A DNA stretch of 64,000 nt from Symbiodinium sp. CCMP2592 (Eukaryota > Sar > Dinophyceae > Suessiales > Symbiodiniaceae): positions 248,001-312,000 of the forward strand of contig CAJNDT010004557.1 of NCBI GenBank assembly GCA_905221615.1, given 5' to 3'. The notes below the pieces were generated by a model. That model ran no database searches and was not told the DNA's origin. It saw only the letters and a program-made list of their open reading frames with translations. Below are positions 1 through 10,480 of this stretch, piece by piece; position 1 is the first letter of the stretch; the number at the start of each line of letters is the position of its first letter. A program made the translations under genes and the position numbers.

Positions 1-21
1 AAGCGCAATGGCGACAGTGAT

Positions 22-185
22 TCATGCTGAAAGGGCAGCGGTGGCGGCCTTGCATGCTTCTTTGCGGAAAGCGTCCCACACTAGAATATTACCCGGAAGA
101 TTGTCCGTGTCATTCTGATGATTCGGATCGAATATTTCGGGCTCTTGCATAGAATTCCGAGCTTGCTGGATGCCCCAACCAGCCC
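22..185 (-). CDS. C-terminal exon of an unknown protein
   Basis: An open minus-strand reading frame of about 55 codons ends in TGA at 24-22. It has clear coding character: mixed composition, G/C-rich third positions, and acidic and polar stretches including 'LPGNILVWDAFRKEAC'. I do not recognise the family. An ATG lies at 192-190, but the sequence there also reads ...ATGACAG|GGGCT, a typical AG|G acceptor, so I prefer an internal 3' splice site at 186/185. Upstream on the same strand, separated by a family A palindrome (222-321), is a second coding-like piece (344 to about 390, '...GADAELAAR'). A GA-AG intron of 158 bp (343 to 186) would join the two in frame. The joining is inference; the exon itself is more secure. 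Confidence 0.45.
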
Positions 186-221
186 CTGTCATTGTAAACT
201 TAAGGCTTCTGATAAACCCTA

Positions 222-321
222 CTGTTGATGATATAAACCCTGCATTACCTCAAGGACCCTAAACTATGAGAATTATGGTACATTCCTTATTATGTGTAAT
301 GCAGGATTTATATCATCAACC
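222..321. repeat. Family A palindromic element (MITE-like)
   Basis: Arms read GTTGATGATATAAACCCTGC and, inverted, GCAGGATTTATATCATCAAC. Other copies of the family lie at 3586-3652, 36834-37040 (with an insertion), 51792-51890, 59901-59995, 61183-61282 and 62081-62188. The centre of full copies is also conserved (TTAAGGACCCTAAACTATGG, then GGTATATTCCTTATTATGGG). This copy sits between two coding-like pieces on the minus strand and may lie in an intron. Confidence 0.85.
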
Positions 322-1023
322 GCATTATAGCCCACCCAACATCAGCGAGCGGCCAGTTCGGCGTCAGCACCTCGTGGATTTCTAGGTTCGTTCAAGGGTG
401 TTGGGTTTTTTGGTGAGGTTGGAGCAGAGACTCAAGATTGGTGCCAGGATCAGGTCTTACTTTACCTAAAAGGCATGGAGCTGATAACGATGGGGCAACT
501 GTCTGGCTGCAGCTTTAAACGAACCATTGCTAACCGTAGACCCTAAACCCTAAATCCCATGCCGATACCCTTTACTTTGCTGTTTACCATTGCTGAGCCT
601 TTCATGCTCACCACTGTGCGACCAGAGCCCACTTCTTTCGTAACTACCCTATAAACAAGCAGAATAAGGCCTCTGTGCCCCACACTCTTGGCCTTAAATG
701 TTGTACGTACTTGAACTCTTGACCAGGCACCTGCCCTGAAGCCAAAGTCCTGGATTCCCAAACCCTCTAATATAGGGGCTTTAATACTTGCAAGAGGGTT
801 GTGGGACCCGTTATACTATAATTATAAGAAGGGACCCCAAAAATAGTATACATCCTTATAATCGCCCATATAGGAGCCCTTATAGTAGCCTGTATAGCAA
901 CCCCTTTAAACGCACCAAACACTGAAGCACCGAGCCTTGAGCCCACTCAAACCCTCCAACGTCCATGCCACAAACGCAGAACTCCGAATCCCTCAGGGCA
1001 GAATTTCCGTGATCTCAAAATCA
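322..1023. other. Mostly non-coding, family H element inside
   Basis: The first 70 bases may hold a minus-strand exon end (see the entry at 22-185). A family H palindrome covers about 771-860, with arms starting AGGGGCTTTAATACTTG and a centre GGGACCCGTTATACTATAAT. The rest shows no coding-like frame and no other recognisable signal. Confidence 0.4.
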
Positions 1024-1135
1024 CTAGACCTAAGAGTAACCTAGGAATAAAAAGGGTGCCCTTTTTGGTGTAAAGGGGGTTTATAAGGGAACCTAAGCCT
1101 CAAAAAAGGGAATTATGGCCTACTCTGGGTCCTAG
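1024..1135. repeat. Family I element with 4-bp target duplication
   Basis: The element runs from CTAGACCTAAGAGTAACC to TACTCTGGGTCCTAG, an imperfect inverted repeat. It is flanked by the direct repeat ATCA at 1020-1023 and 1136-1139. Sister copies are at 22938-23049 (flanked by ACTC) and about 29044-29149. The CTAG termini and 4-bp duplication match the elements that form introns in the ankyrin gene at 46 kb. Confidence 0.8.
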
Positions 1136-1469
1136 ATCAAGAAACAGCGTGAGATCTTAGGGTTCTAGGGGTTCTCCAGGATTTTGTAAAGGTCCCGTAA
1201 TTTCCGTTACCTCACTGGCCCAAAACCCAAGGAAATAAAAGTTGAAACTTTCAGAATCGACTACCTTATAAGAACCCCAAAAGTTGAAAAGTTGAGTTTA
1301 CAGCCAATTAGTTACTAAAGGAACTTTAGGGGAGGCTACCCGGAAAGCAAAAGCAACAAAGGATCCTGAGTAGAAGGGCCCTCATTTAGGGGACCTCTTC
1401 TGGGTAAGTTTAAGGATCCCACCGCCCCGTCTCAACGACTAGACCCTAAACCCTAAACCCTAAACCCCT
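1136..1469. other. No gene seen; mixed repeat debris
   Basis: Short, degenerate palindromic pieces and one CCCTAAA tract (1441-1470). No coding-like frame. Confidence 0.3.
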
Positions 1470-1544
1470 AGCACCTGCTTCGCAGAGAATGCGGACGCCC
1501 TGGACCGTGTTGGAGATCATGGCCCAGTGCCTCAGATACGGTGA
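1470..1544 (-). CDS. Ankyrin-type exon fragment
   Basis: A 25-codon minus-strand frame reads '...RHWAMISNTVQGVRILCEAGA'. The end matches the second half of an ankyrin repeat (hydrophobic pair, then Leu, Ala-Gly-Ala). It is too short to be more than one exon or a relic, and no splice borders are certain. It lies on the same strand as the fragment at 2241-2317, so the two could belong to one broken ankyrin gene. Confidence 0.3.
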
Positions 1545-1548
1545 GGAC

Positions 1549-1730
1549 GGTTTAAGGTTAACATAAATCCTTAAACCGGAATACCCTACCTTTCTAAGGA
1601 CTTATATAAGGAGATCATCGTAAGGAGCCCTAAAGAGAACGGTTTAGGGTTTACCTTAAACCGGAATAACCTACCCTTTTAAGGACATATGTAAGGAGAT
1701 CATAATAAGGAGCCCTAAAGAGGACGGTTT
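1549..1730. repeat. Family G element, tandem pair
   Basis: Two similar units follow each other: AACCGGAATACCCTACC... with AAGGACTTATATAAGGAGATCAT, then AACCGGAATAACCTACCC... with AAGGACATATGTAAGGAGATCAT. Each is followed by AAGGAGCCCTAAAGAG. Related copies are near 32070-32150, 44225-44310 and 50267-50390. Confidence 0.6.
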
Positions 1731-2240
1731 AGGGTTTAGGATGGGTTTAGGGCTTAGGGTTTAGGGGGTTTAGGGTTTAGATTTTGGGTCATTGCACTTT
1801 GGGTCAAAAGTTGAGGGTTCTAGAAGCCTAAATAATTACCAACATTTTTCCTTAGGGTTCCCTATTACAATTATAGCATACTGGCCCCCCAAACTCTAGT
1901 CTAATTGTCAAGGCCCCTACATGACACCCTCAAGGCCGAATATCCAGGAAAAACAAAACCATCGGCACAGGGACCAGAATCCCCACCCTTCAAGTCAAAC
2001 GGTTTAGGGTCTAGGGTTTGGAGTCTAGGGTTTAGGGATTTAGGGTTTAGGGTTTAGGGTCTGACGCCCAAACCGTAAGCCCTAATGTAGGAACCTGGTT
2101 AAGAAACTTTGGGCCTTTATGAGGGATCCTTCTATGAAGCCTACTATTTTGGGGTTATAGGCCCAGGGCTGCTTAATCAGGTTCCTACATTAAACGCTGA
2201 CACCCAAACCCCAACCGCAAACCGAACAGACAGAGGAACA

Positions 2241-2317
2241 AGGCCGTCGCACCACGGCAGTCGGTGTCGTTGACTGCGGCGCGGGCCGAAAGAAGCAGCT
2301 TCATGACATCGCAGTTC
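2241..2317 (-). CDS. Ankyrin-repeat exon fragment
   Basis: The minus-strand frame reads 'NCDVMKLLLSARAAVN', then 'D-x-D-C-R-G-A-T-A-L-F'. This is the core of an ankyrin repeat (LL-x-A-x-A-x-V-N-x-x-D-x-x-G-x-T-A-L). The acceptor is AAG|GAAC, an AG|G border. The donor side is unclear because the frame runs on into repeat DNA. Ankyrin modules are protein-protein interaction scaffolds; nothing more can be said of function. It may be a relic. Confidence 0.4.
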
Positions 2318-2408
2318 CTTACTAAGCTCAGGGGTGCGTTTCTGTTCCCGACGAGAGAGGGGGGTAAACTTGGGGAGCAGGGCGCAATGGGCATTCAGAT
2401 CTTTGGTG

Positions 2409-2511
2409 TCTCTACCTTAAGGCTCCATAGTAATTCCTTTTGGGGTTGACATTTTTTCAATCCTATAGGGTTCTCCCAAAAAGGAACTACTATGGAGCCT
2501 CTGGGTAGAGC
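2409..2511. repeat. Family J palindrome
   Basis: Arms read GGCTCCATAGTAATTCCTTT and AAAGGAACTACTATGGAGCC. Other copies are at 40347-40440 and 40808-40908. A truncated copy at about 60998-61050 is cut off by a family B element. Confidence 0.8.
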
Positions 2512-3430
2512 TTCGAGTTTTTGTTGCAGGGCGTCAGTTCCTGTCTCTCAGAGGTTTCGCCACTGTGGACGGCTCTGGAGTTTCGGGTTCGGATTGGCGC
2601 GTTTGGGTTTGGAGTTTAAGGATTTGGGTTCATGTTTTAGGCTTCATACGTAGGGTTCAGGGTTAAGGGTTCGGGCACCCTGCCGTATATGACTACTGCG
2701 CGGGGGGCCTTAATCATTTGAACAGGGTTTTGAGCATGCTGTAAACTTCAGGAACCCTAATGAATAATGTTCCAAAGAGTTGAAGCCAAAACCCTGTGGC
2801 TGCATGAATCTACAGGCTCATAATTACCATCCCTCCAGACCGTACCCAGAGAGTTTAGGACTTAAGGGTCTAAGGTTTAGGGTTTAAGTAAAAACCCATT
2901 ATAGGAACTTAGGACCTTTCCAGGTAGCAACAACGATAACTGAGGACCACTTGGAACCTTAGGGTAACAATAACCCTCACTACACCAAACCCGTACAATA
3001 ACTGTTGTAGCTGGTTGATGTAAGTTCAAAGACTGGTAGTAACATCCCTTTCAGAAAGGGCGATAGTCTTATCGTGCAAAGCGTGCCACCCAAAACCCTA
3101 TTCTAGCCACAAAGTCCCCCAAACCAAACCCTTCTAGCAACTCTTGTATATAGTAACCGTTTCAGGAACCGTATTCTAATGTTTAAGGCCGCCATATGAT
3201 CGCTTTGGTGCTTCACGGAATTACTATGGTTAACATAACCCAGAACCCGGTTCTAAATACTAGCAACCCCTAAACCATCCTAAACCCTACGCTCTAAACT
3301 AAACCCCGAACCCTAAACCCTGCACCCTATACACCCTTAACCCTAAACTCTAAACCCCAAAAGCCATCAACGCTAAACCCTCAACTCTAAACCCTAAACC
3401 CATAACCCTAAACCCGAAGAGCCCTACTAG
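2512..3430. other. No gene seen; telomere-like tracts
   Basis: This stretch holds scattered TTTAGGG/CCCTAAA heptamers, densest at 3290-3420, where many units are degenerate (CTCTAAA, CCATAAA). Nothing coding-like is visible. Confidence 0.4.
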
Positions 3431-3431
3431 C

Positions 3432-3590
3432 CTAGAACCCCCAATAATCAGGTACGTGGATTTAGGATAGTAGTTATGTAGGTTACCATTTGGGAGAGTA
3501 CATGATTATTAGGTACTTGTACCCTTAGGGTAAGTGCTTCTGTACATGATTATTAGGTACTTGGACCCTTAGGATAAGTGCTTCCGGTTG
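3432..3590. repeat. Family K element
   Basis: It carries AATAATCAGGTACGTGGATT, a central GTAGTTATGTAGGTTACCAT, and two tandem copies of TGATTATTAGGTACTTG. A reverse-oriented copy is at about 32795-32895 and a shorter one at about 8498-8600. Confidence 0.6.
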
Positions 3591-3652
3591 ATGATATAAA
3601 CCCTGCATTACCCTTTAGGGTCCTTAAGGTAATGCAGGATTTATACCATCAA
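3586..3652. repeat. Family A palindrome, short copy
   Basis: Both family A arms are present but the central 30 bp are missing, leaving a near-continuous hairpin. It abuts the family K element. Confidence 0.8.
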
Positions 3653-3660
3653 ATGTTCTG

Positions 3661-3741
3661 GCCAGGAATCCGACAGTAGGCGCTGAGCTGCAGCGCTGGC
3701 ATGCCCTTCTGAATTTGACACTCCGGCCGGCCCTGCCGTTC
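3661..3741 (-). CDS. Possible ankyrin-type exon fragment
   Basis: The minus-strand frame includes 'QKGMPALQLSAYCR', similar to the G-x-T-A-L-x-L-A-A core of an ankyrin repeat. The flanks are a family A hairpin and a telomere-like satellite, so this may be a relic. Confidence 0.22.
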
Positions 3742-3744
3742 AGG

Positions 3745-4070
3745 GCTTGGGGGTTTGGGGCTTTAGGGTTTAGGGTTGAGGGTTTAGGAGTTTGGGGCTT
3801 TAGGGTTTAGGGTTGCGGGTTTAGAAGTTTGGGGCTTTAGGGTTTTGGGTTGAGGGTTTAGGAGTTTGGGGCTTTAGGGTTTAGGGTTGAGGGTTTAGGA
3901 GTTTGGGGCTTTAGGGTTTTGGGTTGAGGGTTTAGGAGTTTGGGGCTTTAGGGTTTAGGGTTGAGGGTTTAGAGTTTGGGGCTTTAGGGTTTTGGGTTGA
4001 GGGTTTAGGAGTTTGGGGCTTTAGGGTTTAGGGTTGAGGGTTTAGAAGTTTGGGGCTTAGGGCTTTGAGA
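3745..4070. repeat. 37-bp telomere-derived satellite
   Basis: About eight tandem units of roughly 37 bp. Each contains GTTTGGGGCTTTAGGGTTTA followed by GGGTTGAGGGTTTAGGA. The unit is built from TTTAGGG-like heptamers with fixed variants, so a higher-order repeat has grown from telomere-type sequence. Unit differences (TTTTGGG against TTTAGGG) alternate along the array. Confidence 0.85.
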
Positions 4071-4187
4071 GTTTGGGTGGGGAAATTAGGGTCCAGGGTT
4101 CCGCGTTAGTGGGTTTTGAAATGTAGGGTTTAGGGCTTAGGGGTTTGAAATGGGGAATGGGGTTCAGGTAGTTTTTAGGGTTCTTAA

Positions 4188-4298
4188 CCCAGAGGGTCCA
4201 TATACACTACCATTAAGGAATTAGGTCCGAAAAGACCATCCCTATGATGGTTTTGGGGACCTACTTCCATAATGGTAGTGTATATGGACCCTCTGGGT
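4188..4298. repeat. Family N palindrome, single copy
   Basis: Arms read CCCAGAGGGTCCATATACAC and GTGTATATGGACCCTCTGGG, with an inner repeat ACTACCATTA/TAATGGTAGT. I saw only this copy in the window. Confidence 0.8.
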
Positions 4299-4793
4299 AA
4301 GGTTTGCTGCTTCGGCTTAGGCTTCGGGTTTAGGGTTTGGGGCTTAGGGTTTCGGGTTTGGGGGTTTGGGTTTTTTTTGGGGTTTCGTCGTTGGGGCCTT
4401 GGGGTTTCAGCGCAGGAATGTGCCGTTGAGGACTTTAGGGCCTGCAGCTGCATAGGAGCTCTATGCTTCTGTTACCCTAGGGATCTAAGGACTCATGTAT
4501 TAAGGCCTTTGGGCCCATAGACCATACTATATAAGGCTTTTGGGCTATTTTGATCCCTACGGTTATCGGGGCTTCCATAAGGGTTTCACACTTGCGAAGG
4601 TTTTCTATAAGCGTTTTACCAGGGTTCTACAGGGTTGCTTCGGTGAGCCGTGGCAGACGCAGCGTAACTTTGGTAGAGGGCCAGGCTGCGTTGCAGGGGC
4701 TTCTAAGGGGCTCAGTGTTCAAGTTGAAACCCTGCTATAGGGGCCTTACTAAGTAGAATAGGGTTTAAGGCCATTATGCCGTAATTATAATTA

Positions 4794-7700
4794 CAGAAAA
4801 TAAGACATTACGGGCCCCATATTTACAGCATTACTGTTTTTCATGTTTTTGGTTTGCTTCAGATTTGAAGCAACATCACTCGTGCACACGATATGGTTAT
4901 CCTCATATGCATATTCTTAAATAGGATACATGTACGTATACCCATACATGTGCACAAACAACAATGGTTATCACATGTCCAAAGTTTTTGTTTCAACTGT
5001 CGACATGACTATAGAGCAAGAAGTTTGACTCACTTCTTGGCTGGTTCAGGCCCTAAGGGCGAGAACACTGCTACTAAGGGGATGGCGGGGGGGGGAGAGG
5101 GGGGGGGCAAAAAAAAACAAAATATGGAGGGGGGGGCAGCGCAAAAATAAAAAAAACATCGAAAATCAAAAACTCCCCCTCCCCGGGGACAGCAAGCGAC
5201 AGCCAACGCCATAGTGCGCCATACTGCAGGAGCGGACACCAACCAAGAGCCACATGATTCAATAAACCTGGTGTCCTTAGCCCATGCAAGCCTCACTACA
5301 AGTGAGTAGATACTGTATGCCGAATATTAAGATCAATAAGATTACATACTAACCAGATAAACATCTATAGAATCTATAAAAGACCTCAGAGACTTACTGC
5401 GTATAGAAAATTAGATATCGGAGATTACAGCTCACAAAGATGACAAACTATTTATGACTGGCACAACATCATATGACGAGGAGACCTTGCATTAACATAC
5501 ATTCGACGGATGCGAACTCACGACACAACCACCTCCTGAGCAATGCCAGGTGGACAACCTGTTGAAGGGTCTGTCGTAGTCAAGCGATAACAACAATGTT
5601 TGACGTCGCATATGATGTGGTAGCATATGCGAGGACATATGGTCGGTATATATGTCGGATGTCAGATACATGTATGAGCAGTCTCCTCGATAACATATAC
5701 AACAAACACTGTCTTCGCCTTTCATTGGCAGGTTGCGATGTAAGGGATCCGAATCCAACTATCTTATAGGTGCATGAAAACGGGAGTTTGAATATTCCAC
5801 TTGTGCGATGTTCGAGCAACATGGTGGGCTCTGTCGGGGAGTTTACAACTGGAAATCCTTATTGATTTATGTTCCCGTGATCAGGATCGGCTACTCGCAG
5901 GAATCTGTATATCATTATTCCAAAACTGGCTAGATATGGAAACAATATATCTCATGAGCACGTCATGGTGAAGTATCAATCTTCACGTGAACCATGTGCA
6001 TCATAGTATGATATGGCGTAACACACCGTAAACATGTAACATGAGGTGCTACGGAGATGCCATACAAGCTTGGCAAGCTCACGGGATGCAGAAGGACATC
6101 TAAGTCAAATCTCATAGAGAAGATATGTGTGATGAGATGCTGCCTGCATCTTGCAACCTATTCATTCCTAGCTGTGACTGTTATAACTTCATGCCAGATT
6201 GGGTTTATGTGTGAGAATAGGTCTCCGGGCTTTTAGAAAGGTCTACCGAGCGGTTTAACCAATATGTGGTGCAATCCCGCTTGCCCGCGCGGCCGGAAGA
6301 CGTAAATGGGGAAGCCCGAACGATGCGGGCATCTTATAAGAACACCTACTGCGATGGTCTATACGGATGGCTCAATATCATAATGATATGTTGAAGAGAT
6401 TTCCTGGTGCTCTATGATGATATGGCCATATTCAACACATAACATGCCTTTTACATTGAAGGAATGCGGCGAATATCCTGTTCAACTGCCCGTTGGGTGC
6501 CTCATTATGACGGCTCCATTACTCTTGCCAAAACTGGCATGCAGCTGCCAATATAATCTGCCATGTTTGCTTCCACCACAAGAGATACTTGACTTCTTGA
6601 TCATGTCACATTTTAAAAAGTTGGTTTTAGGGCATAGTATAGTTCTTATACTTCTTCCTGGGTAACAGGATTTAGTTTACGGAGATATCCATAAGACACA
6701 CGATGAACTGCGTCATGGGCTTTAACAAGACCATATTAGAATGGTTGCGGCATACAGGTGTATTGCCTGCAGCATAGATATAACAAGCGGTTTTGTTTAC
6801 AGCTGATGACAATCGTATGTGCGTGTCGCTGTATGTTTATGTGTTTTCACGGCAGTCAACCTATGACTAGATGGTATGAGCAACAAGACAGCGAAAATGA
6901 TTAATATCGCAGGTGGATCTCCATATGTCTGCATATACAATAATGATAGCAAAGCACCATCTCCTTGAAAAGTATATTAACTCAATTATATCCTTATCCT
7001 TTGGGGGCTTGTGGGCTTCAGCCGCAATGATCACTAATCTGGATAAGCCAGCATTGTAGCTGTCAGGATGTATACAGCAACATCCGTGCGATGATTGTCT
7101 TTGAAGGTCGTAGGTTTTCAGTTATCTGGGTTGGCTTCTATGAGAAGCTGTTGCAATTGACATACACAATTCCGCACACACAGCTCCAAATACTGGACAA
7201 ATTATTGGACTGGGAGCTCCGAAACAAGGACAACCAATGCAATAATAATCGCAAACAGTAAATACGCCTTTGAAGGAGGTTGCACCAAACAAGCTAGCAT
7301 TCATACGAAAAACAGTATCGAAACTGAATGTAGCAAAGACATATATGTACATACATGTATATATGTACATATGCAAATGGATCCAGTAACACGATCCAGT
7401 TGATCACCTGCATGTATATATCTTGAGACGGTGGGAACTGTTTGAGCAACCTGCCTGTGTGATGCCAAACCCAACTTGTCATGCTACAGTATATGCTGGA
7501 CGTCTATATCCAAAATCATATGCTACCATGCACATGATGAGGCCTGCAAAAAACGGTGGGACATGTAAGCGATTCTTGACGTCGATATGCAAAAGTTATA
7601 TAGGTTGACCGGTCTTGTACATCATTCAAGGGTGGAGAAATGCACGGTTTCGCAGACGCATTATACTTCATTTATCTGCAAGATTATACTATGAGACACA

Positions 7701-7957
7701 AAGAACAACCACAAGATTGATGTGGCATTGATTTATCGGATAGTCTTCATGAGAATCCACAATGAAAGGTAATCACAAGTGCATCCCATGCTGATTGGGA
7801 AAGGACTTCCCATATCAGGCATCAAGAGCAACAGGGTTAAGTAAGCTGGAAAACCACTAGTATGCAAACTATAACGATTGCAAGTTTTTGTAATGAAAAC
7901 TCATAGAAAACAGCATTTTGACTGGAAAATATGGGGCCCGTAATGTCTTACACTCTC
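4794..7957. mobile_element. 3.16-kb DNA-transposon-like element with perfect inverted repeats
   Basis: A 24-base inverted repeat is perfect between 4801-4824 (TAAGACATTACGGGCCCCAT...) and 7927-7950. The ends outside it are less matched (CAGAAAA left, CACTCTC right). TATAATTA flanks it directly at 4786-4793 and 7958-7965. The flanks are the two halves of a family H palindrome (about 4738-4793 and 7958-8000), so a known element was split by this insertion. Eight-base duplications and CAG-type ends suggest the hAT superfamily. Inside there is no CCCTAAA tract, base composition is AT-richer than the neighbourhood, a G-run lies at 5084-5137, and no frame is longer than about 90 codons. I see no transposase, so it is probably non-autonomous or carries a decayed, intron-split gene. 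Confidence 0.6.
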
Positions 7958-7965
7958 TATAATTA

Positions 7966-8500
7966 GCAACCTCCAAAACTGTGTAGGTAATAAATAAGGC
8001 CCCTAACCCTAAGCCCTGAACCCTAAAACCTTAAAGCCCCAGAACGGTTTAGGGCTCTGGGCTCGAAAAACCACGACGGCGGAGGTAACCTCAATAGAGC
8101 TCTGATGGCCGGTAAGCATGCCATCATAGAGGCTTGGTTTAGGGTTTGGGGTTTAGGGTTTCGGTGTAGGGGTTTAGGGTTTAAGGGTTTAGGGTTTAGG
8201 GGTTTTAGGGTTTAGGGGTTTAGGGTTTACGGGTTTTAGGGTTTAGGGGTTTAGGGTTTAGGGGTTTTAGGGTTTAGGGGGGCGCTCTATGTCGGGGATG
8301 AGGGGTGTGGGTTCAGAGTTTGGTGCTTCGGGAGGGTACGAAGTCTCAGTTTCGCTGAAACTTCAAGGCTGTGCATGGCTCCAGAATACATAGAGCGAGG
8401 TGGTTTAGGGCTTAGGGCTTGAGGTCCTCTCATTTAGCAGCCCCCCCCATTGCAACAGCATGAGCCGTGGAATAAACATAATCAGCAGCATTTACCCTAC
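7966..8500. repeat. Telomere-like tract and a small inverted-repeat unit
   Basis: The right half of the split family H element is followed by TTTAGGG-rich DNA, dense at 8135-8280. A separate 115-bp unit at 8283-8397 is bounded by CGCTCTATGT and ACATAGAGCG. No coding-like frame. Confidence 0.6.
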
Positions 8501-9140
8501 GGGCCCAAAGGACCCCAAATTTCCGTACTCGGAATTAGGATAATGGCTATGTCGGCTAGTATTTCGGAGAGTATGACTATCAGGTACTTGGACCCTTAGA
8601 CGTGATGATGCATGGAAGAGCTGCGGCCGCGAGCTACTCTGCTGCATCACTTCGCGACCCTAAGGAACGAAACCCCGGACCCGGAACCCTAAGCCCCTAA
8701 AACCTAAACCCCAAACTCTAAACCCCTATAGATCCCCTTAAAGGAACCCTTCAAGAATCCCTTAAAGCAACCCTAAACCCACCTTGAACCTTACACCCTT
8801 AAACCCCCACATCCCTAAACCCTGCAACCCCAAAACCCAAAAACCCTAAACCCTGAACCCTAAACCCTAAACCCTAAACTGGAGCCTAAACCCTAAACCT
8901 TGCAACCCCAAACTCCGCAAATGCTTAAGGCAAAGCCTCGCTGGCCCTACAACCTTGCAACCCCAAACTCCCCAAATGCTTAAGGCAAAGCCTCGCTGGC
9001 CCTACACTCCCAATCCCAAGCTCCAAAGGCGCGAAGGTCGTACCGAAAGAAATGCCCCAAACGCGTCCTAGGGTTTAGGGTTTAGGGGTTTAGGGTTTAG
9101 GGTTTAGGACCCTAAACCCTAAACTTCCATCCCTGAATGC
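8501..9140. repeat. Telomere-like DNA with a 55-bp tandem duplication
   Basis: CCCTAAA tracts lie at 8695-8880 and 9066-9125. Between them a unit of about 55 bp, containing TGCTTAAGGCAAAGCCTCGC, is repeated twice at about 8897-9005. Confidence 0.7.
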
Positions 9141-9245
9141 TACCTTCAGCTGCAAAAACCTACTTTCTTGCAGGTTCCTATTGTCAGCCCCAATATGGAA
9201 CTTGTAGGGACCCTACACAAAAGTAGGTTTTGGTAGGCTAAGGTA
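9141..9245. repeat. Family F palindrome
   Basis: The ends read TACCTTCAGCTGCAAAAACC and TTTTGGTAGGCTAAGGTA. Sister copies are at about 11223-11306 (partial), 45887-45992 (inside an ankyrin-gene intron) and 59355-59460. Confidence 0.75.
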
Positions 9246-9479
9246 TAAAATCCACAAGACCCGAGCCCCCGAATTCTGCAGGGTTTGGGGTCTTATCCAC
9301 TGCAGGCCAAGCCGCCCACCAAACCAAAACAAGCAAGAACGGGTTTAGGGTTTAGGTTTTAGGGTTTAGAGTTTCGAACCTGACCGTAGATGAAGAACCC
9401 TCAACCCAAAACTCAACTCGACACTGACCCTAAACCCAAACCTGAAAACCTGACCCACTATAAACCCAAAGCTCACACC

Positions 9480-9620
9480 CTCACCACCAGCCCCCCTAAA
9501 ACCCCTAAACCCTAAAACCCCTAAACCCTAAACCCTAAACCCTAAAACCCCTAAACCTAAACCCCTAAACCCTAAGTCCTAAACCCTAAACCCTAAACCC
9601 TAAGTCCTAAACCCTAAAAA
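9480..9620. repeat. Interstitial CCCTAAA tract
   Basis: A dense run of CCCTAAA, CCCCTAAA and CCTAAGT variants, not at a chromosome end within this window. Confidence 0.8.
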
Positions 9621-9628
9621 AACAAAAA

Positions 9629-9710
9629 AGCAAACGCAGCCTTCGTGATCCGATCGTTGGCATCAGCACAGGCCGAAAGGAGCGCCGACACCAACAGAGG
9701 ATCACCATTC
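9629..9710 (-). CDS. Ankyrin-like exon fragment
   Basis: The minus-strand frame reads 'NGDPLLVSALLSACADAND', matching the helix-2 and loop part of an ankyrin repeat (V-x-x-LL-x-A-x-A-D-x-N). The acceptor is AAAG|GAATGG, an AG|G border. The downstream end fades into telomere-like DNA, so it may be a relic. Confidence 0.33.
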
Positions 9711-9752
9711 CTTTAAGGGGTCCTTTAAGGGTTTCTTTAAGGGGCTTCTATA

Positions 9753-9792
<40 letters not shown>

Positions 9793-10480
9793 GACTCTAT
9801 AAGGGTTCCTTTAAGGGGCCTGTATTGGTCCTTTAAGGGTTTCTTCTAGGGTTCCTTTAAGGGGTCCTTTAAAGGGCCCTTTAAGGGTTTCATGTTGGGC
9901 TCCTTTAAGGGGTCCTTTAGGGCTTTCTTTTATAAGGATCCTTTAGGGTTTTGGGTTTTGGGTTCAGGGGGTTTATAAGGGTTTCTTTCAGGGATCCTTT
10001 AAGGGATCTATAAGGGTTCCGCTCAGGGTTGGGTCTATAAGGGTTCCTTTTTCGGGTTCCGTTAAGGGAGGTTCTTTATAAGGGTTCTTTTAGGGTTCCT
10101 GTACAGTGTCATAAGGGTCCTTGCAGGTTCATGGGCTTCAGTTAAACCCCAAACCACAGACTCTATCGTTCTGTTTTCAGGGTTAGGGTTTTAGGGCTCC
10201 GCAAACCTCAAACCCTTGCACTCTAAACCCAGAGAGCTAATTAAGAGTGAGGACCTGTGGCTTTTACTTTTAATTCAAGGCCAAGGAGTCCAGGGGTTTC
10301 GGGTTCAGGGGTTCAGGGTTGTGGGTGAAGGGCTTACTCCTTCCGAGTTTTTCTTGAGCTGAGAATTAGGGATTCTGCTTTTGGCTTCGAGCTCGAACGA
10401 GAGCCTTTGTAAACAGCCTTAAGCCCGAAGTCCGTATAGAACTTGTTGAAGAAACCTTTCGAGAACCCTTCAACCCCTGC
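9711..10480. other. CTTTAAGGG-rich degenerate repeat field with AT microsatellite
   Basis: Many copies of TCCTTTAAGGGG and TATAAGGGTTCCTTT occur. An (AT)n run at 9749-9790 forms a palindrome with its flanks. No gene is evident. Confidence 0.5.

Noticed and set aside
2185..2394. ATG-started 69-codon frame as a complete gene
   Set aside because: Only the middle (2241-2317) has ankyrin character; the ends are repeat DNA, so I call an exon fragment instead.
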